From positions 1-64,000 of the forward strand of contig PYST01000079.1 of the NCBI GenBank assembly GCA_003049485.1: a stretch of DNA of 64,000 nucleotides. Reading direction: 5' to 3'. Positions 45,118 to 55,353 of this stretch are shown here, in pieces. The stretch comes from Ophioceras dolichostomum. Lineage: Eukaryota; Ascomycota; Sordariomycetes; Magnaporthales; Ophioceraceae. The translations under genes were made by a program, and so were the position numbers. Position 1 is the stretch's first letter. The number at the start of each line of letters is the position of its first letter. Below the pieces are notes generated by a model. It worked only from the letters and a program-made list of their open reading frames with translations. It was not told where the DNA came from and did no database searches.

Positions 45118-48100
45118 TCTTTTGTCCCCGGGCCAAGGGGGGAGGGTAATTGGGCTTTGGGGCGGCAGAGGCCCGAGGTGGGTTTCTTTGCTGCAATACT
45201 ATGCCGTGCACGAGCGCGACAGGATAGTTCGCGGCCGTCCAGGCCCACCAGCCAGCAACCAGCGTCGCCAGACGCTTACGAACAGAACGCCGACGGGACG
45301 CGGGACACCTTCGGCCGTGCGTTTGTGTGATTCAAGCCATCCGTGTCGCACAACCAACCCCGGCGCGCTTGTCGACGTAGAGAAGAGTTGGAAGAGACCC
45401 AGGTAGCCCTTCAAGCAATTGCTCAGAGACCGGTTCGTACAAGGACGCCGCTGTAAACGCGTCTCTGTTTCGCACGGCTTCGAGAGGAGAGAGGGTGGGA
45501 TGAGAGAGGGACAAAGAGAAAGGAGAATGACAAGACTTGAAATCCGGGTGACGGTGTCCGGGAAGTAGAATGACTGGACCTGGGCGAGCGAGCAGTCAGT
45601 TCGGTTGGCCAAGATGTAAATCGAGGAGCCAGCGAGCGTTCAGGAGACACGTCAACAACGACCGGAGGTCCTGTTTCGAGTTTCGAGCCGAGACAGGATT
45701 GCGTCTGGTGCAACACACGGCAAGCGATGCGATGGACGAACCCAAGGAAGGAGACGCGCAGTGCCGTAGGAGGATATCTTGAGAGACAGAGACAAGTACC
45801 AAGTCTAAGAACAGGCTGGGAATGCGGTGTCTAATTCGCGGACAGAAGCGGACGGACGATATTGAACCAAGTATTGACGGGTGACGACGAGGGCGCCCAC
45901 GGGTTGCGATTGCAGCGACAGCAGCGAATGAAGCAATCGGCGACGGCAACGAGGGTGCTTTGGTCGCTGCAGATACGAATCTAGACCGAGAAAGAAGATG
46001 AGCGCGCAGAGTGGGAAGAAAGAGAACGGGTCAGGCGGCAATACAACGTGGTCGAAAGGCGTGTTTGCTGGAGTCGAAAAACATATGAGCATCTAGGAGG
46101 AAGGTAGGTACAGCCAGACTAGATGTGGGATGGCGGATGACGGGTGAGCGGCGAGAGACGGAAGACGGAAGACGGAAGGCAGATAGCAGAAAGCAGGCGG
46201 ATGGCGGCGGATGAATGGTGAGTGGTGATGGTTGGATGGGGGTAATGGATTATGCTGGACTTTGGACCAATGCGGAGGGGATGGCCAGACTTTAGAGTTT
46301 CTGGAAGGGCGGGAGAAGTAATTTATTGTGGGGGCCCTCACACGGCCGGTGGCCACGAATGGAAGGCGAAACCCAGTCAGTTCTGGCGCCAGCTTATCAG
46401 CGGCGCTTTCCATAGGTCGGGTGATTAATAGCAGGAATGGTAATATGAACAGAACAAAGAACGCGACGAATGAGGAGGCATGAATCGGGCAATTTTCTGA
46501 CTCTGGCAAAGCCGTAAAGGGGTTCCAGAGTACCGAACACGTACCAAAAAAAAAAGAACGAAAAGAAGGAGAGAGGAGGAGAGGAAATTCCGCGGAAATT
46601 GTATAGAGGCAATTGAGAAGAAACAACGGTCCGCCTTTTGAAGAGGCCACGCCAGACGGGCCAGAAAATAAGAGAAAAGAGGGGGCACCAGAGCCCAGAA
46701 GACGGGACTGCACGTAAGGTTCCCACCAGGTATGGCGCCGGGCGGCCACTAGCGGCATGAGCAGAGAAGCACGAGGAAGCGAAGAGGAAGAAAAGAAGAA
46801 AATTTCAGCGGTACCGAGACACGAAATGCACAAAGAACGGGCCAACAACGGAGTGGCGTGGTCTTCATCAGGGCAAAGAATGCGGTCGCCCGATTCACAG
46901 AGCAACAACAAGACTGTACTTTCTGCAGCTGCTCGAGTCCCCAATATGTAATGTCACAGTTAATGTCCAAGTCGTTGCAAACGCGCAGGAAAGTCAGCAG
47001 CGCCAATCAACATTTCTAGCCTCTAGACGTTAACACTTCTTCAGATACTTTTCTTTAGAAGACTTAACAGTACAAGTATACATAGAGTCTGTGCAGCAGA
47101 GGTCTGGTCATGTCTGGTCTCTCCGCCCCACCCGCATGATCGCATCTCACCCTCCTTTGTAGGCACAATGCAATGAATCTTAACTCTCGCCTCCCATCCA
47201 AAAAAAATCACGACGGGCTAGATGATTGCACCTAGATAGGCACGGCGATTTAGCAGGATGCATTCGTGAGGTTTTCTCTCTTTTTTTTCTTTTTTGGTTG
47301 TTTTATTTTATCATTCCCCCCCCCCCCCCAAAAGATGACAGGACATATGATGATTGCTTGTCCTGATTCTGAGATTTTCCCATTCTCCACTGTGCAGATC
47401 AGCTCGCAGCTGTTGGTTCTGGCCCCTGGCCCCCTCTACGGCCACTTGCCTCCGGTCTTCAATTGTAATTGGCTCTGTCAGGCATGGGTGAGCAGTGAGT
47501 AACCTAAGACAATCGCCAAACTTGCAGGGGTCTTCCGTCTGACGCTGGTGGCGCGGCCAGGGAAGGGCGCTAGAACCGTGGTAGAATTGTTCCATGGAAA
47601 AACTCGAGAGGCATCAATCATCCTGAGAGGAGTTGCGAGAGGTCACGAGCAGGGTAAGAGGAACGAACGTATTGCGCTGGGACGGGAGACCCGACCTGAC
47701 CCGCACCTTTCTCGGTACGGTACCTTGGTAGGTATATGTAGGTATGCGTTGATGTGCGCCGCTTCACGCTCTTCGTGCGACTAGGAACTCCTAAAAGCAG
47801 CGACGGGAAGTGCGGCCAAGCAGTCGCACGATCCCCGGCAAACAAGAAGCACAGATTCGAATGAACGTTTCACGCGAGCCATTACGAGCGTTGTCATGAC
47901 CTATGTGCGATTTACGTGAATCCTCTCACCACGAGTTCATCGTCGATCCCAAACACGTACGGCACAACGGAACACGTACTACGTACCTACTAGGTACGCA
48001 AGTATGGATGTGGATGTGATCCGGTGACGAATGAGCGACACAACAAGCGCAGTACGGGAAGGGCCGGCCTCGGTTGCTCCTTTACGTGTCGTCCGACTCC

Positions 48101-50345
48101 CTTCTTTGGATGTTCGGCAGTTTACATGTCTTTTCTCCCTACCTCCCTTCCTATCTTACTTGCTTAGGTACCCAGGTAGCCAAACGCAGCTACCTTCCTA
48201 CCGTACTCTGCGTGCGTACTGGCCATTGAGGCGCCCAACCAGAATCGCCGAAGCGAGAGGATAGCTTTCAAGGAAGACGAGAACTACCTACCTACCTACC
48301 TAGGTAGGTATTGAAGGGAACCCGAAAGGGCTATCACCTACCGGTCTGCCCCATGTCAATACCTACACGCGAAAACGTATAGGGGTACCTGGGTAGGCAT
48401 TTAGGTAAGGTCGAGATAGTAGGTACCCAGGCAGTTAATAGGTAGGTACATTCACCATGCCCCAAGGCTGCAGCTTGCCATATAGTGCATCGTATATCGG
48501 GGTCCGCTCCAATCGGCACTTGGCGTTGGCTCGCAGGGAGCCATATCTAACAGTCCAGCAACTCGCCGTCCTGACTGTTGGTTGGCGGCGCAGCCGGGTT
48601 AGATCAGCTGCTGCCCTCTACAGAGTAACCTTGTGTCTGACGGGAACATCGGCTTTGAAATGAAGCGGCCTCGATTTCTTCGAATCCCCTCTTTCAGCCC
48701 CCTAAATGTCCCTCCATGTCTGCTCAACTCCCTCAACCTTGAAACCTGCATGCCCAGTGCTTCGCTCCCAACATCGCAGAGCTCCTCCTTCTGGATTACA
48801 GTGCCGGCTGCTTATGAGACGTGCGGTACCTCACTCGAGAGGAAGTGCGAAAGAATTTCCGTCCATATACAAAAGCATATCGTAGACTACAGGTATCAAC
48901 TACCTACCTACGGTGCCAAGGTGTAACTACCTACCTTGGTAGGATTTGTGTTGCTTCGACTCTTTCTGGAATGTGAATTTTTGAGAAATTCGCCTATCCA
49001 TCAATCCCCTCCAATTCAAAAGTCCATTCCCTGCCGTGCACTACCACTGGTCTGTTACTATCGATTCGGCCCTGATCGGAAAGGACGCGCCGGCAGAGGC
49101 GAGCTGCATCGTCCCACCCCGCAGTTCACTTCTGGTCAGGAATTGAGGATCGTCCGCCACTTGGCAAATTAAGCTCAGGGAGGGTGTACCGCCGGAAGCG
49201 GCATGGCGTCGGTGGCTGGGCGGAAATGAGAGAAGCGCCTTCGAGAACAATGCTGGAAGCGGCCTAGTGGCACAGTGGCCGTTGATTCTTTGGGTCGGAT
49301 CGACATCCAGAGTCACACTCGGTTCCACACCAAAGCCAGGGCGGCGTCCAACGGAGTCACCACACAACTACCACACTGGCGCCACTGACGGACACGCCGG
49401 TGCCACCCATCCAACAGCCTGTCTTTAGTGCGTAGGTGTGTACAAAGAGAACACCCACAAGTCTATGTTGCTGTATTCCGGGCAAGCTCTATTTGCCCTC
49501 CCAGATACTTCGTGCATGCGAGTGCGGCTGGTCTGTTTCCTAAACGCTGACTGGCTGACTGGACAGGAGGGCGTGCATTCTGGCAACCAACAACCAGCGA
49601 AGCTGAAAGCTGGGACCCAAAAGGGAAAAAAATCACATGGGAAAAGAGCCCACGACTGCTGCAAACGCATACACAACAATAAAACACGGCAGTTCCAATG
49701 CTCTTCTGTCGGCGCCGATCTGTCACAAACTCTCTCAAGAGGAACCAGTATCAGGCTTAGGATCCAAAAGCACAACAGCTAGAAAGAGAATTCGTACATT
49801 ATTTAAAAGAAAATGAACACAAAACCAACGCAGGATGCAGAAAATAGGGAGCAGGCCATCGAGGTTGAGGCCACCTATGTATGCTCCCAAGCCACCCAAA
49901 CCAAATCCCAAAGCACGAGGGAGAGAGAGAGAAGGGTGGAAAGAGAAATATAATGATCAGGGGAGAACGCGAAAAGACGCCTGCCCGCAAAGTGATCGCG
50001 TGAACAGAACAAAAAAATGAGGCAGAGGAGGAGAAAGAGAAAAATCCTAGCCCAACAGAAAGTAACCACACACTTCTCCTTTCCGCTCAGGGGGGGGAAT
50101 CTACCACCCCATAGAAGTCTGACAAGAGAAAAGCAGAACAGAAAGCCCCCGCAAAAACAACCAGCGAAACCAAAAAAAAATAAAGTAAGACAAATACAAC
50201 GTAAAGGGAAGAGAGAGGGGAGAGGGGAAGAAAAAAAGAAGGAAAAGAAAACCCCGATGGAAAGTCCAACGAAATGTTCCGACAAAATACTCCAACAAAA
50301 AATCAACGCGAAAAATCCCACGCAAGACGGCCTGATCTTAGTACT
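45118..50345. other. 5.2-kb gene-poor region upstream of the RGS gene
   Basis: No gene is supported in this long spacer. It is unusually rich in ACCTACCT/AGGTAGGT runs (47735-47760, 47975-48000, 48165-48310, 48380-48450, 48895-48945) with one exact TACCTAGGTA at 48297-48306. A 14-base C run lies at 47316-47329 after a T-rich stretch. On the strand of the RGS gene the first 2 kb are CT-rich, as in long fungal leaders. The segment 49800-50330 is purine-rich on the plus strand and could be the 3' UTR of the peptidase gene. A 283-codon open frame at 46093-46944 (minus) is probably chance. Confidence 0.5.
47316..47329. repeat. C14 homopolymer after a T-rich tract
   Basis: Fourteen consecutive C residues follow about 35 bases dominated by T (47279-47314). 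It is a low-complexity tract prone to length error and variation. Confidence 0.85.
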
Positions 50346-53300
50346 TTAGAGATGGGAGAGATCAAACTCTCCCGAGAATCCTCCGTTCAGCAGCGCGCCC
50401 GCGATCCTCCGACGCTGGGTCGGCATGTCCTCCGCCTTGTACTCCGATGGGTCGATGCCCAGCGCCACGCACATGGCGTTCGTGATGGTATGCACCCCGC
50501 AGTCGTGGCCGTTGGTCTGCTGGGGCGACTCGTAGTCCCGGACAGTCCACTCGTCCGGCACGAAGTCCTCCTTGAGGAACTCCTTCACCCACTTCAATAT
50601 GGTGCCCGCCACTCTCGGGCTGCCGGCACCCGTGCGACCGAGGGAGTCCATGTGCGCAATGGTGCGCACATGTGGGCGGACGATGCCCAGGGTCCAGTGG
50701 GAGTTTCCCAGGTTGATGGGGATGAGGAAGGTCTCCACACTGCGGAAATTGTCTCGGCGCACACCGACCCGTCGCAGCCACCGGTCGGTGCTGCGCGGTT
50801 GGGCCGACGAGATATTGGTCCAGAAGTGCGTGTTTAGTAGCACGCACTTTGGCGTCTGCTCCCTGATGTTCTCAATGCCGCTCCGTGTGTTGACGTGCGA
50901 CATGAGGAGCGACAGTGCTCCGTTGATGATCTCGTCGTTGAGCCACACGGTCGGCGGCACCACTTGCTTGAAGTCGCGGCCCTTAATCGCCGTTCCATCG
51001 TCAGCCTTTGCGAGCTCGTGGTTGTCTCTGGCTCGCAGAGTGTCATCGATCCTCTGCTCCCAGCCCGCATCGGTGATTTCTGGTACGATGGGCCGCCTCG
51101 GCTCGCGCAAGCCGCCAGTTCTGGCGAGCCTCTCTTCCTCCTCCTTCTTCTTCCTGCGCTCACTGTGTCGCCGCTGGATTGCGCTCTGAACCTCGGAGTG
51201 CAATTGCTCCTGGAGTGCTATGTCGTCGACTTTGTCGGTGCTGATACGGAGGCGCTCGATGGAGGGGGGCTGTCCATGTGCGAGAGTGAGAGGCCGCCTG
51301 CTCGCCGGGGTAACAGGCGGCGCCTGGGCTGCGGTCACGGGCTTTGACTGCGATGGCGGAGCATCTCGCAGAGTCTGCGGGTCCGAGGCGGCGTGGGAAG
51401 CCTTGCGCGGTGTCACTGGCGCCGACCGAGATGTAGAAGTCGAGGGCTCCTGAGAAGGAGCGAGGTGCTGACTGTCCGTCTGGACAGAAATAAGAGGTAG
51501 AGCCGGCTGAGAAGAGTTGGCGGAGGTCTCGGAGTCAGACTCTAATTCGGACTCGGACGGATCCTCTGGAAGCAACTCCTGCAGAGAGGAGAGGCCCCGA
51601 CCACCGGTCTGAAGAGAAGCAAGAGGCGAGACCCAGGGAGACCGCTCGGGAGATGCCTCGGGAGAATGCTGAGGCTCGCTGAAGGAGCTCGACGGGGATG
51701 ACTGCCGAAGGATGGACGATGGATGGCTGCGGATATTCCATTGGAACTCCAATCCGCCGATGTTGTAGCTGTCATCTTTAAGATAATCTAGGATGAGCTT
51801 ACGGTGCGCCTCTGTGGAACGCACCGGCTTCTTCGGCGTCGGCTCATATTCGGCGCTTGCCGTCTCTCGGAAGGGCGAAGAGAAAATCTCATCGGCAGCC
51901 TTGTTCGAGGGCTCGTCAATGTCCGGAGAGCCATCGCGAGAGGCATCCTGCGAGACTGTATTGGAAACGCAGTGCGCATTCTTTGTGTTGGGTGCGGGAA
52001 GCCTGAAGAGTGCCCTCTTCGAAGGCGTGAGCGGCGGGCCTTGTTGCGCGTCGCTCGTCTGATCGCGGCTTGCTGTGGGCGATCCGGGGGATGATTGACC
52101 TAGCGGAGGATGAAGGAGGGGCGAGTCCTGCAGGCTCGGCATCGTGGCCTCGGCCTGCTCGGGGATCATCGTGTTTCTGACCGGCGTTGCCTCCCCATTC
52201 GGCATTCTGTGCTCGGTCTGCATACTGTGGTCCACCTCCATCAGGTGGCCGGCCTGCGTCGAGAGCTCCATCACCATCGCCTCCTCGGGCTGCATGATGT
52301 GCTCGACCGGCATTGTGCGCTCAACCTGCATCGATATGTGCTCCGCATTGGCCTCGCCCTGCACGATGTCCTCTCCGTGGAAGAAACCCTCGCTATGTGC
52401 AGTGGCGGCGTTATGTATGGTGGCAGGGTTCTGTGCAGTGGCGGTGTTCTGTTCAGCGGCCGTCTTGGCCTGAGCTGCATCGGTCGATTGCGACGCACCC
52501 ATGGGTAGATTGTTGACGGGAGTCGTGACGCCCTCTGTGCCGTTGACGTCAATTCCGCCAGGAGAGTCGTCTGAAGAGCAAGAGCTAGGGAACTTATACG
52601 TGCCAGGCCGGTCCCAGAGTGGCCCCCTCGGATCTCCCGCGCCCTGTTGATAGACGGGACTGTCGCCGGGGGAGTCTGAAGAGGTGTCTGAAGAGGAAGA
52701 GCTAGAGAGCTTGTACGTGCCAGGCCGGTCCCAGTATGGCCCCCTCGGATCTCCCGCGCCCTTTTGATGGACGGGACCGTCGACGACAGGAGCAACCGAG
52801 CTTGGAACTTGGTATTCTTCAACGCGCTTCCTGGAATTAAACCCGACGATAGACCAGGGATCCCGCGAGGGATCACACTCGGGGATGGGGCGAAATGATT
52901 CTCCGTCGATCGCTTGGCCGGTGCTGTTACTCTGCGGGATACGCGGCTTCTTCAAGATGCCCTTGCGCCGTTGGTTGCGGCTGCGTGGGGCTAGGGCTGC
53001 CCGACGACTGTATGCCAGCCTAGGGTCCTCCTCGGGTTGGTCCTCAGGGCGGACGTACGATACGATCCGGTCGCCGGCGCGGGCGTTGTAGATGTCTTGA
53101 GCAACTAGGCCAAGCGACTCCGTCTCAACAGTTGTTTGGAGGTAGCCTCCTTCCTCGATGACGCCGATCAGGCGGTTGAAGAACTTCTCGGCGATGGACA
53201 ATCCCTCGTGCTGGCTGACTGGGATGTAAATAGGCTCCTGGGGCGTCTTGCCCTGCTGTTTGAGCTTGTCGATGGCCGACGACTTGTAGATTTGCTCAAA

Positions 53301-54152
53301 CCAATTCTTCGCAATCTGAAGACCTTCGGCCCACTCGTTAGCCACTTCGATCCAGGCCGCCTCGCCGTTGTCAAGGCCTTGCAGAATCAGCTGTCCTCTG
53401 ATGATCGATCCGACCCGATTGGTGCAGTGGTTGTAAACGCAGTCGCAAGAAGGTGACTCAGACAGAGTGGCGAAAGGCTCAGAAATGTTGCTGAGGGTCG
53501 TGGTGGCGTGCCAGAGATGGCTCAGGAGTTCCGATATGTCACGGATGGCAGATGCTCCGATCCATTCGTGGGGGTGATCGCGCCAGAAGCAGATGTTCAG
53601 CCCCTTCAGACGTTTGAGGCGTTCAGATTGCTCTGCCTCCTCAACTGAGGAAAACCCGCGCTTTCGCGCTGTGGTGATGGGGTCACGCAGCTCGTCGTGG
53701 GACCATAGATGTAGGTCAAACGTGACATGCCGAGCGGACGCTGGGATACTGGCAGGGAGGAGGGTACCAGCCGGCGCGGGAGTACCAGTGGAGTCAGGAT
53801 TGATGGTATCCGGGATGGTGATGTCGGTCCCAGGGGCAGCTGCGAAGGGATGGGAAGAAGGTGACTCCGGTTGCTCCAGAGGAGGGGCGTCGGGCAGCTC
53901 GTCTAGCTCTTGGTAGATGACTTGGCCTGCAGCTGTGAGCGAGGGAAGAGCATCCGGTAGCTCCAGATTACCGAGAGTGGGATCGACGACTGCTGTCTCA
54001 GTCGTTCTCAGGAAGCGGTTGACAGTATTGCGGAGGTACTTCAATGGCGCAAGAAGGCGCGAAGTGATTCTCTGCTTCGGAATTGAGGCTTGGACAGCTG
54101 GCTCAGGGCGTTGCTGAATGGCGCCGTAGGCGAAAACGCGTGAAGAGGACAT
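50346..54152 (-). CDS. C48 (Ulp/SENP-type) cysteine peptidase
   Basis: Likely a SUMO or related ubiquitin-like protein protease. A single uninterrupted frame of 1268 residues from the ATG at 54152. The catalytic domain is at the very C-terminus (about 1055-1268): VVPPTVWLNDEIINGALSLL, the His of NSHWTLGIV (about 1152), the Asp of AHMDSLGR (about 1169), and QTNGHDCGVH with Gln about 1212 and Cys about 1218, so the full triad and oxyanion Gln are present. The domain end matches Ulp1-type enzymes rather than Ulp2. About 1000 residues before it are disordered, with a Ser/Pro-rich part, a duplicated GAGDPRGPxWDRPGTYK motif, a Met/Glu/Gln-rich block and a charged helix (ERRKKKEEEERLARTGG). An ordered segment near residues 190-330 contains CDCVYNHCTNRVGSIIRG. 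SUMO specificity is inferred, not shown. Confidence 0.87.
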   Translation of the reverse strand: MSSSRVFAYGAIQQRPEPAVQASIPKQRITSRLLAPLKYLRNTVNRFLRTTETAVVDPTLGNLELPDALPSLTAAGQVIYQELDELPDAPPLEQPESPSSHPFAAAPGTDITIPDTINPDSTGTPAPAGTLLPASIPASARHVTFDLHLWSHDELRDPITTARKRGFSSVEEAEQSERLKRLKGLNICFWRDHPHEWIGASAIRDISELLSHLWHATTTLSNISEPFATLSESPSCDCVYNHCTNRVGSIIRGQLILQGLDNGEAAWIEVANEWAEGLQIAKNWFEQIYKSSAIDKLKQQGKTPQEPIYIPVSQHEGLSIAEKFFNRLIGVIEEGGYLQTTVETESLGLVAQDIYNARAGDRIVSYVRPEDQPEEDPRLAYSRRAALAPRSRNQRRKGILKKPRIPQSNSTGQAIDGESFRPIPECDPSRDPWSIVGFNSRKRVEEYQVPSSVAPVVDGPVHQKGAGDPRGPYWDRPGTYKLSSSSSSDTSSDSPGDSPVYQQGAGDPRGPLWDRPGTYKFPSSCSSDDSPGGIDVNGTEGVTTPVNNLPMGASQSTDAAQAKTAAEQNTATAQNPATIHNAATAHSEGFFHGEDIVQGEANAEHISMQVERTMPVEHIMQPEEAMVMELSTQAGHLMEVDHSMQTEHRMPNGEATPVRNTMIPEQAEATMPSLQDSPLLHPPLGQSSPGSPTASRDQTSDAQQGPPLTPSKRALFRLPAPNTKNAHCVSNTVSQDASRDGSPDIDEPSNKAADEIFSSPFRETASAEYEPTPKKPVRSTEAHRKLILDYLKDDSYNIGGLEFQWNIRSHPSSILRQSSPSSSFSEPQHSPEASPERSPWVSPLASLQTGGRGLSSLQELLPEDPSESELESDSETSANSSQPALPLISVQTDSQHLAPSQEPSTSTSRSAPVTPRKASHAASDPQTLRDAPPSQSKPVTAAQAPPVTPASRRPLTLAHGQPPSIERLRISTDKVDDIALQEQLHSEVQSAIQRRHSERRKKKEEEERLARTGGLREPRRPIVPEITDAGWEQRIDDTLRARDNHELAKADDGTAIKGRDFKQVVPPTVWLNDEIINGALSLLMSHVNTRSGIENIREQTPKCVLLNTHFWTNISSAQPRSTDRWLRRVGVRRDNFRSVETFLIPINLGNSHWTLGIVRPHVRTIAHMDSLGRTGAGSPRVAGTILKWVKEFLKEDFVPDEWTVRDYESPQQTNGHDCGVHTITNAMCVALGIDPSEYKAEDMPTQRRRIAGALLNGGFSGEFDLSHL
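52572..52785. repeat. Tandem duplication inside the peptidase gene
   Basis: Two ~90-bp units (about 52572-52660 and 52690-52778, start to start ~118 bp) are nearly identical and encode the repeated GAGDPRGPxWDRPGTYK followed by Ser/Asp-rich residues. The close DNA identity points to a recent duplication. Confidence 0.8.
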
Positions 54153-55353
54153 TGTCAGCTGGGTTGTCTCAATGGAATTTTGTAAGATGAAGAGGAAAGC
54201 AGTTGACTAGAAGTGAAAAACAAGGAGGCTCGAAAGCGGTTGTCGATATTGTGATGAGGGAACGCAGAACTCGAAAGTTGGGAAGAAGTGCGTGGGAAGT
54301 GTGAAATGTTTGTGGGGAGTCGTCGGTCGGCAGCGATCCAAAGCAGAAACAAACCTGCCCCGCGACCGTGTGGACGTGTTGTTGTTGCTGCCCAGGACGA
54401 CGTGAGTTTGATTTGATGCCCTTTCAAGAACGGAAGGAACGAGTGACGAGGCGCCCAAACTAAAGCTTCGAAGGAAGGAACGACGACGAGCAGTGAATGG
54501 AAATAGGAGACGCCCACTCCCAGCACCATCATGCTCATCCCCTTATTCCACCCCTCGCCATTGCATATGGCACGGCAACAAGCTGGAGCAGAGTTAAAGA
54601 AACCGAGAAGCATACATAACCGTTTGTTCACTTTAACTGAAAGCCCACCAATCAAGACTTATTGTGGCAAGCAACTACGGCGCTACGAAGTCGAGGTCCG
54701 CCATGCTACTTTTTACGTAGGGACGTCACCGCAACGCCAATGAGGACACCGGCCCAAGATCACAAAGACACAATGGAAAATACTTGGCGCATAAGGCGAT
54801 GGCGGGAGGGTTCGTCGAGGGGTTCGAGGTGGTGGTGGCCGAAAGCGTGCCGGAAGTGAAGCTTTCACCAAAATCCGCATGCGGTAGTGGCTCGACGTTG
54901 AATTTGGAGCTTGGACCAACGGCAAAAGACCTGCGGTCAGGGTTGCCGCACTAGCCCAAATTTGGCCTAGTGGGATCTGCCACCTTAAATTCCCACCCCA
55001 CCTGCAAGGGTTTCCATGCGGTAAAACGGACGGAGTGTCCAGTGTATTCCGGACATGCACTCTGCATCTTCGATTGAAAGTCATTGAAAGTCTGGTCTGT
55101 GGTGATAAAAAAATTTTAATTAAGAAAATAAATAAAATAAAATAATAATACAAACGGCACCCGACGCTCATTCCATTTGAAATTTAGAAGACGACACGTG
55201 GAATTTTTTTTTTGGAACAAGAGCCGCGGACACGTCAGAAAGGCCATTTTGTCACATTTCTATATCGCAACCACGCTCATCTCCACCAAACAAACCTTCA
55301 ATCCCATCAATCAATCCCATCAATGTCCTGCACACTCTCTAGCCTGCCAGTTC
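54153..55353. other. Intergenic, upstream of the C48 peptidase
   Basis: Contains the peptidase promoter/leader and the 3' flank of the monooxygenase gene. A strongly AT-rich segment lies at about 55108-55150. No gene is visible. Confidence 0.5.

Noticed and set aside
46093..46944. 283-codon open frame in the RGS upstream region
   Set aside because: Its Phe/Leu/Ser/Pro-rich composition follows from CT-rich leader-like DNA; no domain, no splice support.
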